The notes: generated by a model from the sequence alone, not told the origin. DNA of 64,000 nt from Xanthomonas sp. XNM01 (GCF_014851915.1 NZ_JACVAP010000001.1:1178001-1242000), one strand, 5' to 3'; shown: positions 16,838 to 27,700, numbered from the stretch's first letter. Made by a program: numbers and translations.

Positions 16838-18715
16838 TCAACGATACCCGGCGGCCTGCAGCTCGAACAACTCCGCGTAGCGGCCGCCCTGCGCCATCAG
16901 TTCGGCATGGGTGCCGCTGGCTTCGAGCCTTCCTTCGGCCAGGACCAGGATCCGGTCGGCCATGCGCACGCTGGAGAACCGGTGCGAGATCAGCACCGCG
17001 GTGCGCCGCTCGGACAGTTCCTTGAAGCGCTGGAACACCTCGAACTCGCTGCGCGCGTCGAGCGCGGCGGTGGGTTCGTCGAGGATCATCAGCTGCGCGT
17101 CGCGCATGTAGGCGCGGGCGATCGCGATCTTCTGCCACTGCCCGCCGGACAGGTCCACGCCGTTGCGGAAGCGGCGGCCGATGACCTGGTCGTAGCCCTG
17201 CGGCAGGCCGGCGATCACCTCGTCCGCGAAGGCGCGGCGCGCGGCGTCCTTGATGCGCGCCGCGTCGTCCATCGCCTCGATCCGGCCGACGCCGATGTTC
17301 TCGCCGGCGGTCAGGTGGTAGCGGACGAAGTCCTGGAAGATCACGCCGACATTGGCGCGCAGGTCGTCGAGATCGTAGTCGCGCAGGTCGCGGCCATCGA
17401 GCAGGATCCGGCCTTCGTCCGGCTCGTACAGCCGCGCCAGCAGCTTCACCAGCGTGGTCTTGCCGGCGCCGTTCTCGCCGACCAGGGCCAGCACCTCGCC
17501 GGCGCGCAGCTCGAATTCCAGCCCGCGCAGCGCCCAGCGTTCGGCACCGGGATAGCGGAAGCCCACGTTGTCGAACACGAAGCCCTGCGCGATCGGACGC
17601 GGCACCGGCAGCGCGTCGGGCTTCGAGGCGATTTCCGGCTCGATCTCGAAGAACGAGAACAGGTCGTCCAGGTACAGCGCCTGGCCGGCGACCTGCGAGA
17701 AGCCGACCAGCAGTCCTTCCAGCAGCTGGCGCAGGCGGCGGAAGCTGCCGGCCAGGAAGGTCAGGTCGCCGATGCTGAAATCGCCGCGCACGGTGCGCCA
17801 GGCGATGTAGGCATAGGCCACGTAGTAGCCCAGCGTGCCGAGTGCGGCCAGCAGCGTGCCCCAGAACGCGCGGCGGCGGGCGAGGGCGCGGTTGGCCGCA
17901 TAGAAGCGCTCGGCCAGCACCCGGTAGCGGCCGACCAGGAAGCGGTGGAGGTTGAAGATCTTCACCTCCTTGGCGGTGTCGACGCTGGCGCCGGTCTGGC
18001 GCAGGTACTCGAGCTGGCGGCGCTCGGGCGTCCACTGGTGGTTGAGCGAATACCCCAGCGCGTTGAAGTGCGACTCGCCGATGAAAGCAGGGATCAGCGC
18101 GACCGCCAGCAGCGCGATCAGCCACGGCGCATAGACCAGCAGGCCGGCGGCGAAGCTGGCCACGGTGATCGCATCCTGGACCTGGCCGAACAGCTGGCTC
18201 ATCAGGTTCATCCGGCTCATGGTCTGGCGCCGGGCGCGGTCGAGCTTGTCCTGCAGGTCCGGGTCCTCGAAGTCTTCCAGGTCCAGCGTCGCCGCATGCT
18301 CCATCAGGCGGATGCTGCTGGCGTTGGTGAACAGCTCCGACAGCAGGCCGTCGGCATAGGACACCAGCCTGCCGAGCAGGTCCGAGCCGACCGCCAGCGC
18401 CAGTTCCAGCGCCAGCAGCCAGGCCAGGTGGTCGAGCGCGCCGCTGCGCCAGGCCTGGGCGATGTCGCTCAGCCCGGGCTCCAGCCCGGCCAGGCGGATC
18501 GCCTCGTCGATGATCAGCTTGCCGAGGTAGAGCATCGCCACCGGCAGCAGCGCCCGGATCAGCCGCAGGCCGAGGCTGGTCATCGTCAGCCAGCGACTGG
18601 TCTGCCAGATCTGGCGCAGGAACGGCGGCAGGTTGCGCATCGCGTCGAAGCGCTCGCGCAGGCTGGGGCTGGCGTGCTCCCGGCGCGGCTTGGTGCTGGA
18701 GGCGGGCGATGGCAT
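16838..18715 (-). CDS. ABC exporter, fused permease and ATPase
   Basis: A 625-residue half-transporter. The N-terminal part (to about residue 340) has the membrane helices of an ABC exporter permease. The C-terminal ATPase has Walker A GENGAGKTT, the Q-loop FQDF, the signature LSGGQWQKIAIARAY, Walker B LMILDEPTAALD and the switch LISHRFSS. It would work as a homodimer; the substrate is not predictable (lipid, drug or peptide). A reading frame remains open upstream and downstream through neighbouring sequence, but Walker and membrane motifs fix this frame and start. Confidence 0.9.
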   Translation of the reverse strand: MPSPASSTKPRREHASPSLRERFDAMRNLPPFLRQIWQTSRWLTMTSLGLRLIRALLPVAMLYLGKLIIDEAIRLAGLEPGLSDIAQAWRSGALDHLAWLLALELALAVGSDLLGRLVSYADGLLSELFTNASSIRLMEHAATLDLEDFEDPDLQDKLDRARRQTMSRMNLMSQLFGQVQDAITVASFAAGLLVYAPWLIALLAVALIPAFIGESHFNALGYSLNHQWTPERRQLEYLRQTGASVDTAKEVKIFNLHRFLVGRYRVLAERFYAANRALARRRAFWGTLLAALGTLGYYVAYAYIAWRTVRGDFSIGDLTFLAGSFRRLRQLLEGLLVGFSQVAGQALYLDDLFSFFEIEPEIASKPDALPVPRPIAQGFVFDNVGFRYPGAERWALRGLEFELRAGEVLALVGENGAGKTTLVKLLARLYEPDEGRILLDGRDLRDYDLDDLRANVGVIFQDFVRYHLTAGENIGVGRIEAMDDAARIKDAARRAFADEVIAGLPQGYDQVIGRRFRNGVDLSGGQWQKIAIARAYMRDAQLMILDEPTAALDARSEFEVFQRFKELSERRTAVLISHRFSSVRMADRILVLAEGRLEASGTHAELMAQGGRYAELFELQAAGYR

Positions 18716-18846
18716 GCCGGCATTGTGCCGCGTGCCCCGTCGCGCAGGCGATCACATCGGCAGCGGATGCTTCGACGCTGGCGCAGGCGTCACCTGCGCT
18801 GGCGCGGCGGCATCCACGGACCGGGCCGATCCGGACTGCGCACATG

Positions 18847-18869
18847 AAAAGGCCCGCTTGCGCGGGCCT
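18847..18869 (-). terminator. Terminator of the cytochrome c pair
   Basis: On the minus strand the arms AGGCCCGC and GCGGGCCT form an 8-bp stem with a 4-nt loop followed by TTT. It is 25 bp beyond the stop of the second cytochrome gene. Confidence 0.75.
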
Positions 18870-18894
18870 CTGGATCCGAACGCGTGGAGCCGGC

Positions 18895-19332
18895 TCAGAA
18901 GGCGCCGTGCAGGTCGCGGATCTGGGCCGGGCGCGAACCGAAGTAGGCCGACAGGTCGGCGATGTCCTGGTCGCTCAGGCCGGTTGCCTGCGGGGTCATC
19001 AGCGCATGGTCGCGCTCGCCCTTGCGGTAGGCCTGCAGCGCGTGGGCCAGGTAGTCGGCGTACTGCCCGCCGATCTTGGGGTAGCTCGCGTCCAGCGGCA
19101 CGTTGCCATCCGGGCCGTGGCAGTCCACGCAGCTCTGGCCGGTGGCCTTGCCCTTGGCGGTGGCCAGCTGCTCGCCGATGGCGATGCGTCCGCTCGGCAG
19201 GCCTGCCGACGAACTGGCGGCCGGCGCGTCAGCGGCGGCGTGGGAGGAATCCTGTCCGGAGGAGCAGGCCGCCAATGCAAGGGCGGCGGTCAGGGCGATG
19301 GCGAGACGCTGGGCGTACACGGCTGTCGTCAT
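18895..19332 (-). CDS. Monohaem cytochrome c lipoprotein
   Basis: A 145-residue class I cytochrome c with a lipoprotein signal (LAACSSG, Cys near residue 22) and one haem-binding motif CVDCH at about residue 77. A Met near the C-terminal part (ALMTPQATGLSDQDIADLSAYF) is the likely distal haem ligand. It should carry electrons at the periplasmic face of a membrane, probably to a terminal oxidase. It is the second gene of a pair, 12 bp after a paralogous soluble cytochrome c, with shared segments PKIGGQ-x-DYL and SDQDIADL. Confidence 0.9.
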   Translation of the reverse strand: MTTAVYAQRLAIALTAALALAACSSGQDSSHAAADAPAASSSAGLPSGRIAIGEQLATAKGKATGQSCVDCHGPDGNVPLDASYPKIGGQYADYLAHALQAYRKGERDHALMTPQATGLSDQDIADLSAYFGSRPAQIRDLHGAF

Positions 19333-19344
19333 GTCGGGAGGCAC

Positions 19345-19719
19345 TTACTTGATGGTGGACAGGAAGGCGGCGAGATCGGCGATGTCCTGGGCCGAGAAGC
19401 TCTGCGCCTGGGCCTGCATCGTCGGGTGTCGGCGTTTGCCCTGCTGGTACTCGTGCAGTGCCTGGCCCAGATACTCGGCCGACTGGCCGCCGATCTTGGG
19501 CACCTTGTAGCTGGGATAGGCGTTCTTGTAGCCCTCGATGCCGTGGCAGCCCTGGCAGGTGTAGGCCAGGACCCGCCCCTTCTCGGGGTCGCCGGCGGCC
19601 GGCGCTGCCGCTTCGGCGGCAGCCGGGGCGGGCGCGGACGGCTGTGCGTCCTGGGCGAGGGAAGTGAAAGAGACAGTGATCAGGGCAATGCAGGCGGCTA
19701 GCGGCAGCGGGCGCTTCAT
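19345..19719 (-). CDS. Periplasmic monohaem cytochrome c
   Basis: A 124-residue class I cytochrome c with a cleavable signal peptide (about residues 1-22, ending SLA-QD), an Ala/Pro-rich linker, and the haem motif CQGCH near residue 55. The distal Met is in PTMQAQAQSFSAQDIADLAAFL. It belongs to the cytochrome c4/c5-like small carriers. The gene precedes its membrane-anchored paralogue by 12 bp, so the two are one operon. It is divergent from the RND efflux operon. Confidence 0.9.
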   Translation of the reverse strand: MKRPLPLAACIALITVSFTSLAQDAQPSAPAPAAAEAAAPAAGDPEKGRVLAYTCQGCHGIEGYKNAYPSYKVPKIGGQSAEYLGQALHEYQQGKRRHPTMQAQAQSFSAQDIADLAAFLSTIK

Positions 19720-20128
19720 TCGATGGTCCGGATCGGTCGCGGATGGAATCTGGCGGCCGGTTCTACCCCTCCCGGACGCAAGTCGGGTCGAGTATAGCCT
19801 CGCGTTAACGCAACCGGAAACGCGTGTCCATGCGTGCGATCAAGGACCTTGCTGCGATCCTGTGCCGGAGGTGGCGTCCGTGGGGCGGCAGGATCGGCGG
19901 CCGGATGAGGGCGCGCGCACCGGCCTGGCGCTCTCCGTCAGGCGGATGACGCGGCTGGCTGCCCATTGCCTGGTGCCTGGCGCGTGGCCGTTTTCGGGGG
20001 CCGGGGCCGGCACCCGGCGAAGGGATCCCTGCAGTCACCATGACCTTCGGCGCATGGCAGGGGGTCGTTCTGGTGATTTACTTGCGTACAACACCTATTC
20101 ACGCCCCACGCCAAGGCACCTCACGCGC
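19720..20128. other. Divergent promoter region of cytochrome c and RND operons
   Basis: About 410 bp hold no gene that I can support. A minus-strand -10 candidate TATACT (19796-19791) lies 72 bp ahead of the cytochrome gene. Next to it is a 10-bp perfect palindrome, GCGTTAACGC (19802-19811), which could be an operator. No regulator gene adjoins the RND operon, and no clear promoter hexamers were found on the plus strand. Confidence 0.45.
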
Positions 20129-21280
20129 ATGGACACCGCAACGACCCGTTCCTCCTCCCACCTCCTGCGCCACGGCCCCCGTGCCGCCACCGCGCTGCTG
20201 GCCTGCGCACTGCTGCTGTCTGCCTGCAAGGGGGGCGCGCCCGGCGGCGATGCGGCCGATGCGGCGGAAAAGCCTGCCGATGCCGTGCCGGTGGAGGTCG
20301 TCAAGGCGTCGCACCGCGCGATCGCGGCCAGCTACACCGGCACCGCCGCGCTGGAGCCCCGTGCCGAATCGCAGGTGGTGGCCAAGACGTCGGGCGTGGC
20401 CCTGCAGGTCCTGGTCGAGGAAGGCCAGCAGGTCAAGGCCGGACAGGCTCTGGTCCGGCTCGATCCGGACCGCGCGCGCCTGGCCGTGGCCCAGAGCGAG
20501 GCGCAGCTGCGCAAGCTGGAGAACAACTACCGCCGTGCCCAGCAGCTGGTCGCCCAGCAGCTGATCAGCGCCGGTGAGGTCGACCAGATGCGCTACGACG
20601 TCGAGAACGCGCGCGCCCAGCACAACATGGCCGCGCTGGAGCTGTCGTACTCGACGGTGACCGCGCCGATCTCCGGCGTGATCGCCTCGCGCTCGATCAA
20701 GGACGGCAACTTCGTCCAGATCAATACACCGATCTTCCGCATCGTCGACGATTCGCGCCTGGAGGCCACGCTCAACGTACCCGAGCGCGAGCTGGCGACG
20801 ATGAAGGCCGGTCAGCCGGTGGTGCTGCTGGCCGACGCCCTGCCGGGCAAGCGCTTCGAGGGCGTGGTCGACCGCGTCGCACCGGTGGTCGATTCGGGCA
20901 GCGGCACCTTCCGCGTGGTCTGCGCCTTCACCGGCGGCGAGGCGCTGCAGCCGGGCATGTTCGGCCGCATCCGCATCGACTACGACCAGCGCGCCGACGC
21001 GCTGGTGGTGCCGCGCCTGGCCCTGCTCGACGATCAGGGCGATCCGGCGGTGTACGTGATCCGCGAAGGCAAGGCGGTGCGCGTGCCGGTCAAGCTGGGC
21101 TACACCGAAGGCGAGTGGAGCGAGATCCGCGAAGGCCTGAAGGAAGGCGACGCCGTGGTCACCGCCGGCAAGGTGGCGCTGCGCGACGGCAGCACGGTGC
21201 AGGTGATCGGGCAGGAACAGACCTCCACCGCGGTGGCCAAGTCGGCCGACGCGACCGCACAGGCCGGTAGCGCACAATGA
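20129..21280 (+). CDS. RND efflux periplasmic adaptor (membrane fusion lipoprotein)
   Basis: A 383-residue membrane fusion protein. The lipoprotein signal ends in LLLSACKG (Cys near residue 33). The lipoyl half-motifs (VAKTSGVALQVLVEEGQQVKAGQALVRLD and the later YSTVTAPISGVIASRSIKDGNFV) flank a short alpha-hairpin, and a beta-barrel and membrane-proximal domain follow. Such adaptors link an inner-membrane RND pump to an outer-membrane channel. The stop overlaps the next start by ATGA, so the three genes form one translationally coupled operon. No outer-membrane TolC-type gene is nearby. Confidence 0.93.
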   Translation: MDTATTRSSSHLLRHGPRAATALLACALLLSACKGGAPGGDAADAAEKPADAVPVEVVKASHRAIAASYTGTAALEPRAESQVVAKTSGVALQVLVEEGQQVKAGQALVRLDPDRARLAVAQSEAQLRKLENNYRRAQQLVAQQLISAGEVDQMRYDVENARAQHNMAALELSYSTVTAPISGVIASRSIKDGNFVQINTPIFRIVDDSRLEATLNVPERELATMKAGQPVVLLADALPGKRFEGVVDRVAPVVDSGSGTFRVVCAFTGGEALQPGMFGRIRIDYDQRADALVVPRLALLDDQGDPAVYVIREGKAVRVPVKLGYTEGEWSEIREGLKEGDAVVTAGKVALRDGSTVQVIGQEQTSTAVAKSADATAQAGSAQ

Positions 21281-24200
21281 GCCATACCCCCGAGACATCG
21301 CACGGCTCCGAAGGAGCCGGCTGGCAGGCGGCTGCCCGCGGTGGACTGGTCGGCTTCGCCGTCCGCCGCCGTGTCACCGTGGCCATGTTCACCATCACCA
21401 TGGTGCTGTTCGGCGCGCTGGCGCTGGGCGACCTGAAGGTCAACCTGCTGCCGGACCTGAGCTATCCGACCCTGACCGTACGCACCGAATACACCGGTGC
21501 GGCCCCGGCCGAGATCGAGACGCTGGTGACCGAGCCGGTCGAGGAGGCCGTCGGCGTGGCCAAGGGCCTGCGCAAGCTCAAGTCCGTGTCGCGCACCGGG
21601 CAGAGCGACGTGGTGCTGGAGTTCGCCTGGGGTACCGACATGGACCAGGCCAGCCTCGAGGTGCGCGACAAGCTGGAAGTGCTGCAGCTGCCGCTGGAGG
21701 TCAAGGCGCCGGTGCTGCTGCGCTTCAATCCGTCGACCGAGCCGGTGATGCGGCTGGCGCTGTCGGCCAAGGGCGAGACCGCCAGCGACGAGCAGGCCGT
21801 GCGCCAGCTCACCGCGCTGCGCCGCTATGCCGACGACGACCTGAAGAAGAAGCTCGAGCCGGTCACCGGCGTGGCCGCGGTCAAGGTCGGCGGCGGTCTG
21901 GAGGACGAGATCCAGGTCGACATCGACCAGCAGAAGCTGGCCCAGCTGAACCTGCCGATCGACAACGTGATCCAGCGCCTGCAGCAGGAGAACATCAACC
22001 TGTCCGGCGGTCGCCTGGAGCAGGGCTCGCAGCGCTACCTGGTGCGCACGGTCAACCAGTTCGCCGCGGTCGAGGACATGCGCGAGATGCTGGTCACCAC
22101 CCAGAGCGGTGGCGACAACGCGGCGGCCTCGGCGGCGCAGCAGATGGCCGCGATCGCCGCGGCCTCGGGCAATGCCAGCGTGCTGGCGGCGGCGGCGTCG
22201 GTGCAGAGCGCCTCGTCGGGCGGCAGCAGCAGTGCGATCGCCGGCGGCGTGCCGGTGCGGCTGAAGGACGTCGCCGAGGTGCGCCAGGGCTACAAGGAGC
22301 GCGAAGCCATCATCCGCCTGGCCGGCCGCGAGGCGGTCGAGCTGGCGATCTACAAGGAAGGCGACGCGAACACCGTGTCCACCGCCGATGCGGTGCAGGC
22401 GCGCTTGGAGCAGATCCGCAAGGAAGTGCCCGACGACATGGAGCTGACCGTCATCGACGACCAGTCCAAGTTCATCCGCAGCGCGATCAACGACGTCAAG
22501 GTCGATGCGGTGTGGGGCGGCAGCCTGGCGCTGCTGGTGATCTTCCTGTTCCTGCGCAACGGCTGGAGCACGCTGGTGATCGGCCTGTCGCTGCCGGTCT
22601 CGATCATCGCCACCTTCTTCTTCATGGACCAGCTGGGCCTGAGCCTGAACGTGATGTCGCTCGGCGGCCTGGCGCTGGCGACCGGCCTGGTGGTCGACGA
22701 CTCGATCGTGGTGCTGGAGAGCATCGCCAAGGCGCGCGAGCGCGGACTGTCTCCGCTGCAGGCGGCGATCGTGGGTACGCGCGAAGTCAGCATGGCGGTG
22801 GTGGCCTCGACCCTGACCACGATCGCCGTGTTCCTGCCGCTGGTCTTCGTCGAAGGCGTCGCCGGCCAGCTGTTCCGCGACCAGGCGCTGACGATCGCGA
22901 TCGCGGTCGGCGTGTCGCTGCTGGTGGCGATGACCCTGATCCCGATGCTGTCGGCCTGGAAGTCGCGTTCGGCCCTGGGCTTCCCGGAAGAGCCGGCGCA
23001 CCCGAGCTGGCGTCCGACCGCGCGCGTGCAGAAGCCGGTCGCCGCGGTTGGCCGCGGGATCGGCGCCAGCGTCCGCGGCATGTTCTTCGGCCTCGCCTGG
23101 GTGTTCGTGCGGCTCTGGCGCGGGGTGACCCGCGTGGTGTCGCCGGTGATGGGCAAGGCCAGCGACATCGCGATGGCGCCGTATGGTCGCGCCGAGCGTG
23201 GCTATCTGCGCGCGCTGCCGGCCGCACTGCAGCGCCCCGGCCGGGTCCTGCTGTTCGCCGGCGCCGCGTTCGCGGCGGCGGTGGCGGTGATGCCGCTGCT
23301 GGGCACCGACCTGATCCCGCAGCTGGCCCAGGACCGCTTCGAAATGACGGTCAAGCTGCCGCCTGGCACGCCGCTGCGCGAAACCGACAAGGTCGTGCGA
23401 GAACTGCAGGCCCAGCACAGCGGCGACGCCGGCGTGGAGACGCTGTACGGCGTCAGCGGCAGCGGCACGCGGCTGGACGCCAACCCGACCGAGAGCGGCG
23501 AGAACATCGCCAAGCTCACCGTGGTCATGGCCGGCGGCGGCAGCCGCGCGTTCGAGGCCGAGCAGAGCGACCGCATGCGCCAGACCATGCAGCGCTACCC
23601 CGGTGCGCAGGCCGACTTCGCCCGGCCGCAGCTGTTCAGCTTCTCCACGCCGCTGGAGATCGAGCTGCGCGGCAACGACCTGGAAAGCCTGGAGCGTGCG
23701 GGCCAGAAGCTGGCCGGCATGCTGCGCGACAACCCGCACTACACCGACGTGAAGTCGACGGTGGAACAGGGCTTCCCGGAGATCCAGATCCGCTTCGACC
23801 AGGAACGCGCCGGTGCGCTCGGCCTGACCACGCGCCAGGTCGCCGATGCGGTGGTCAAGAAGGTCCGCGGCGAAGTGGCCACGCGTTACAACTTCCGCGA
23901 CCGCAAGATCGACGTGCTGGTGCGGGCGCAGGAATCGGACCGCGCCACGGTCGAGGACATCCGCCAGCTGATCGTCAATCCCGGCAGCGCCCGTGCGGTG
24001 CGGCTGGATGCGGTGGCCGAGGTGGTCGCCACCACCGGCCCCAGCGAGATCCACCGTGCCGACCAGATGCGGGTGGCGGTGATCTCGGCCAACCTGCGCG
24101 GCATCGACCTGGGCTCGGCGATGCAGGAAGTGCAGGGCATGGTCGCCGCCAATCCGCTGGGTGCCGGCCTGGGCCTGCACATCGGCGGCCAGGGCGAGGA

Positions 24201-24792
24201 GCTGGCCGAATCGGTGCGCTCGCTGCTGTTCGCGTTCGCGCTGGCCGTGTTCCTGGTGTACCTGGTGATGGCCTCGCAGTTCGAGTCGCTGCTGCATCCG
24301 TTCGTCATCCTGTTCACCATCCCGCTGGCGATGGTCGGTGCGGTGCTGGCGCTGATGCTGACCGGCAATTCGATCTCTGTGGTGGTCTTCATCGGCCTGA
24401 TATTGATGGTCGGCCTGGTGACCAAGAACGCGATCATCCTGATCGACAAGGTCAACCAGCTGCGCGAGGAAGGCGTGGCCAAGCGCGAGGCGCTGGTCGA
24501 GGGCGCCCGTTCGCGCCTGCGTCCGATCGTGATGACCACGCTGAGCACGCTGTTCGGCTTCCTGCCGCTGGCCATCGCGATGGGCGACGGCGCCGAGGTG
24601 CGTTCGCCGATGGCGATCACGGTGATCGGCGGCCTGCTGGTCTCGACCCTGCTGACCCTGTTCGTGATCCCGGTGGTCTACGACCTGCTCGACCGTCGCC
24701 CCGACAGCGATTACGTCGAGCGCGGCCTGCGCGCACGCGCCGATGCGGAAAGCGGCGGCTATGACGCCACCGTGGGCCAGGAGCACGCATGA
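21277..24792 (+). CDS. RND efflux permease 1 (HAE1 type)
   Basis: An inner-membrane proton-driven pump of 1171 residues, about 120 longer than AcrB. Extra length includes an Ala/Ser-rich insert at about residues 275-325 and a charged stretch near 570-630. TM4 carries VVDDSIVVLES with the double Asp of the AcrB proton relay, and TM10 carries GLVTKNAIILID with the relay Lys. Both large periplasmic loops are present. Substrates cannot be predicted. It is coupled by ATGA overlaps to the adaptor upstream and the second permease downstream. Confidence 0.93.
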   Translation: MSHTPETSHGSEGAGWQAAARGGLVGFAVRRRVTVAMFTITMVLFGALALGDLKVNLLPDLSYPTLTVRTEYTGAAPAEIETLVTEPVEEAVGVAKGLRKLKSVSRTGQSDVVLEFAWGTDMDQASLEVRDKLEVLQLPLEVKAPVLLRFNPSTEPVMRLALSAKGETASDEQAVRQLTALRRYADDDLKKKLEPVTGVAAVKVGGGLEDEIQVDIDQQKLAQLNLPIDNVIQRLQQENINLSGGRLEQGSQRYLVRTVNQFAAVEDMREMLVTTQSGGDNAAASAAQQMAAIAAASGNASVLAAAASVQSASSGGSSSAIAGGVPVRLKDVAEVRQGYKEREAIIRLAGREAVELAIYKEGDANTVSTADAVQARLEQIRKEVPDDMELTVIDDQSKFIRSAINDVKVDAVWGGSLALLVIFLFLRNGWSTLVIGLSLPVSIIATFFFMDQLGLSLNVMSLGGLALATGLVVDDSIVVLESIAKARERGLSPLQAAIVGTREVSMAVVASTLTTIAVFLPLVFVEGVAGQLFRDQALTIAIAVGVSLLVAMTLIPMLSAWKSRSALGFPEEPAHPSWRPTARVQKPVAAVGRGIGASVRGMFFGLAWVFVRLWRGVTRVVSPVMGKASDIAMAPYGRAERGYLRALPAALQRPGRVLLFAGAAFAAAVAVMPLLGTDLIPQLAQDRFEMTVKLPPGTPLRETDKVVRELQAQHSGDAGVETLYGVSGSGTRLDANPTESGENIAKLTVVMAGGGSRAFEAEQSDRMRQTMQRYPGAQADFARPQLFSFSTPLEIELRGNDLESLERAGQKLAGMLRDNPHYTDVKSTVEQGFPEIQIRFDQERAGALGLTTRQVADAVVKKVRGEVATRYNFRDRKIDVLVRAQESDRATVEDIRQLIVNPGSARAVRLDAVAEVVATTGPSEIHRADQMRVAVISANLRGIDLGSAMQEVQGMVAANPLGAGLGLHIGGQGEELAESVRSLLFAFALAVFLVYLVMASQFESLLHPFVILFTIPLAMVGAVLALMLTGNSISVVVFIGLILMVGLVTKNAIILIDKVNQLREEGVAKREALVEGARSRLRPIVMTTLSTLFGFLPLAIAMGDGAEVRSPMAITVIGGLLVSTLLTLFVIPVVYDLLDRRPDSDYVERGLRARADAESGGYDATVGQEHA

Positions 24793-27700
24793 GCGTTTCC
24801 GAGTTCAGCATCAAGCGGCCGATCACCACGATCATGTGCTTCGTGTCGCTGGTGGTCGTGGGCCTGATCGCCTCGTTCCGCCTGCCGCTGGAGGCACTGC
24901 CGGACGTGTCGGCGCCGTTCCTGTTCGTGCAGCTGCCGTACTCGGGCTCCACGCCGGAGGAGATCGAACGCACGATCCTGCGCCCGGCCGAGGAGACCCT
25001 GGCGACCCTGACCGGGGTCAAGCGGATGCGCAGCAACGCCACCGCCGACGGCGCCGGCATCTTCATCGAGTTCTCCGACTGGGACCGCGACGTGTCGATC
25101 GCGGCCTCCGAGGCGCGCGAGCGGCTGGACGCGATCCGCGACGAGTTCCCGGACGACTTCCAGCGCTACTACGTGATGAAGTTCTCCACCAGCGACGAGG
25201 CGGTGCTGCGCGTACGCCTGGCCGCGGACATGGACCTGACCGGCGCGTACGACCTGATCGACCGCGACATGAAGCGGCGGATCGAACGCATCCCCGGCGT
25301 GGCCCGGGTGGAGATCAGCGGTGCGCCGCCGAACGAGGTCGAGATCGCGATCGATCCCAACCGCCTGACCGCGCACGACCTGAGCCTCAATGAGCTGACC
25401 CAGCGCCTGCAGACGGTCAACTTCTCGGTCTCGGCCGGGCAGATCGAGGACAACGGCCGCCGCCTGCGCCTGCAGCCGGTCGGCGAAATCCGCGACCTGC
25501 AGGAGCTGCGCGACCTGGTGCTGAACGCGAAGGGGCTGCGCCTGGGCGACATCGCCGACGTGCGGCTCAAGGCGCAGCGGATGGGCTACGGCCGGCGCCT
25601 GGACGGGCGCACCGCGGTCGGCCTGGACATCTTCAAGGAGCGCAACGCCAACCTGGTGGAGGTGTCGGGCAACGTGCTGCGCGAGATCGAGGCGATCCGC
25701 AAGGAGCCCGGCCTCAACGACATCGACTTCAAGGTCATCCAGAACATGGGCGACGAGGTCACCGACTCGCTGATCGAGCTGGGCGAAGCCGGCGTGGTCG
25801 GCCTGCTGCTGTCGATCATCGTGCTGTACGCGTTCCTGCGGCACTGGCCGTCGACCTTGATGGTGACTCTGGCGATCCCGATCTGCTTCATCGTGACGCT
25901 CGGCTTCATGCATTTCGCCGGCGTGACCCTGAACGTGCTGACCCTGATGGGCCTGCTGCTGGCGGTCGGCATGCTGGTCGACAACGCGGTGGTCGTGGTC
26001 GAGAGCATCTACCAGGAGCGCGAGCGGATGCCCGAACAGCCGCGCCTGGCTGCGATCCTGGGCACCCGCCACGTGGCCATCGCGCTGTCGGCCGGCACCC
26101 TGTCGCACTGCATCGTGTTCCTGCCCAACCTGCTGGGCGAGACCAACATGATCAGCATCTTCATGTCGCAGCTGGCGATCACGATCACGGTGTCGCTGCT
26201 GGCGTCGTGGCTGGTCGCGGTCAGCCTGATCCCGATGCTGTCGGCGCGGATGAAGACGCCAGCCGCGGTGCACAGGCCCGATGGCCTGATCCCGCGCATG
26301 CAGCGCCGTTATGCGCGGATCCTGCGCTGGACGCTGGAGCACCGTGGCTGGAGCGTGCTCGGCATCGGCATGATCGTGGTGCTGAGCGTGGCGCCGATGA
26401 TGGGCACCAAGTTCGACTTCTTCGGCGGCGGCGATACCGGCGAGATCCAGGTCTATTACCAGTGGAAGGGCAGCTACACCAAGGACCAGATCTCCGAGGA
26501 GGTGGCCCGGGTCGAGAACTTCCTGGACCGCAACCGCGAGCGTTTCCAGATCGTGCAGACCTACTCGTGGTTCAACGAGGAGGGCGAGGCCTCGACGATG
26601 GTGACCTTCGCCGACACCGTGAAGGACACCAAGCCGCTCAGCGACCAGATCAGCAACGAGCTGCCCAAGTCGGCCCGCGCCACGCTCGGCGTGCGCGGCG
26701 CGAGCGGGCAGGGTGGCGGCGGTGGCAGCCCGGGCCAGAACGTCCAGGTGCAGCTGGTCGGCGACTCGACCCAGCTGCTGTCCGAGCTGGCCGAGGACGT
26801 GATCCCGATGCTGGCCGCACGCAAGGAGCTGCGCGACGTGCGCGTGGAGGGTGGCGACAAGAACACCGAGCTCAACGTGCGCGTGGACCGCGAGCGCGCG
26901 GCGGCCTACGGCTTCAGTGCCGAAGAGGTGTCGCGCTTCGTCGGTCTGGCCCTGCGCGGCGCGCAGCTGCGCGAGTTCCGTCGCGGCCAGACTGAAGTGC
27001 CGGTGTGGGTGCGCTTCGAGGGCGCGCAGAGCTACGGCGTGGAAGACATCGCCAGCTTCATGGTGCGTTCCCCGGACGGGCGGATGGTGCCGCTGCTGAG
27101 CATGGTCGAGATCGCGACCATGCCGTCGGCCAGCCAGATCAACCGCTTCAGCCGCCAGACCGTGGTCACCCTGCAGGCCAACCTGACCGACGGCACGACC
27201 ATGCCCGACGCCCGCAAGGCGATGGAGGCCACGCTCGAGGCGATGAGCTTCCCGCCGGGGTACGGCTACTCGTTCGACGGGTCCGGCTTCCAGGAAGACC
27301 AGGAAGGCATGCAGCAGATGATGTTCAACCTGCTGCTGGCGCTGGTGATGATCTACGTGCTGATGGCCGCGGTGTTCGAGTCCCTGCTGTTCCCGTCGGC
27401 GATCATGAGCTGCGTGGTGTTTTCGGTGTTCGGCGTGTTCTGGCTGTTCTGGATCACCGGCACGCCGTTCACGATCATGGCCCTGATCGGCATCCTGGTG
27501 CTGATGGGCGTGGTGGTGAACAACGGCATCATCATGGTCGAGCACATCAACAACCTGCGCCGGCGCGGCATGTCGCGCACCGACGCACTGGTCGAGGGCA
27601 GCCGCGAACGCCTGCGTCCGATCATGATGACGATGGGCACCGCGATCCTGGCGATGGTGCCGATCTCGTTGAGCGACACGGTGGTGCTGGGCGGCCTGGA

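Noticed and set aside
15603-18845. One continuous 1080-codon minus-strand frame
   Set aside because: Only its last 399 codons are the sugar dehydrogenase; the rest runs out of frame through the ABC transporter gene.
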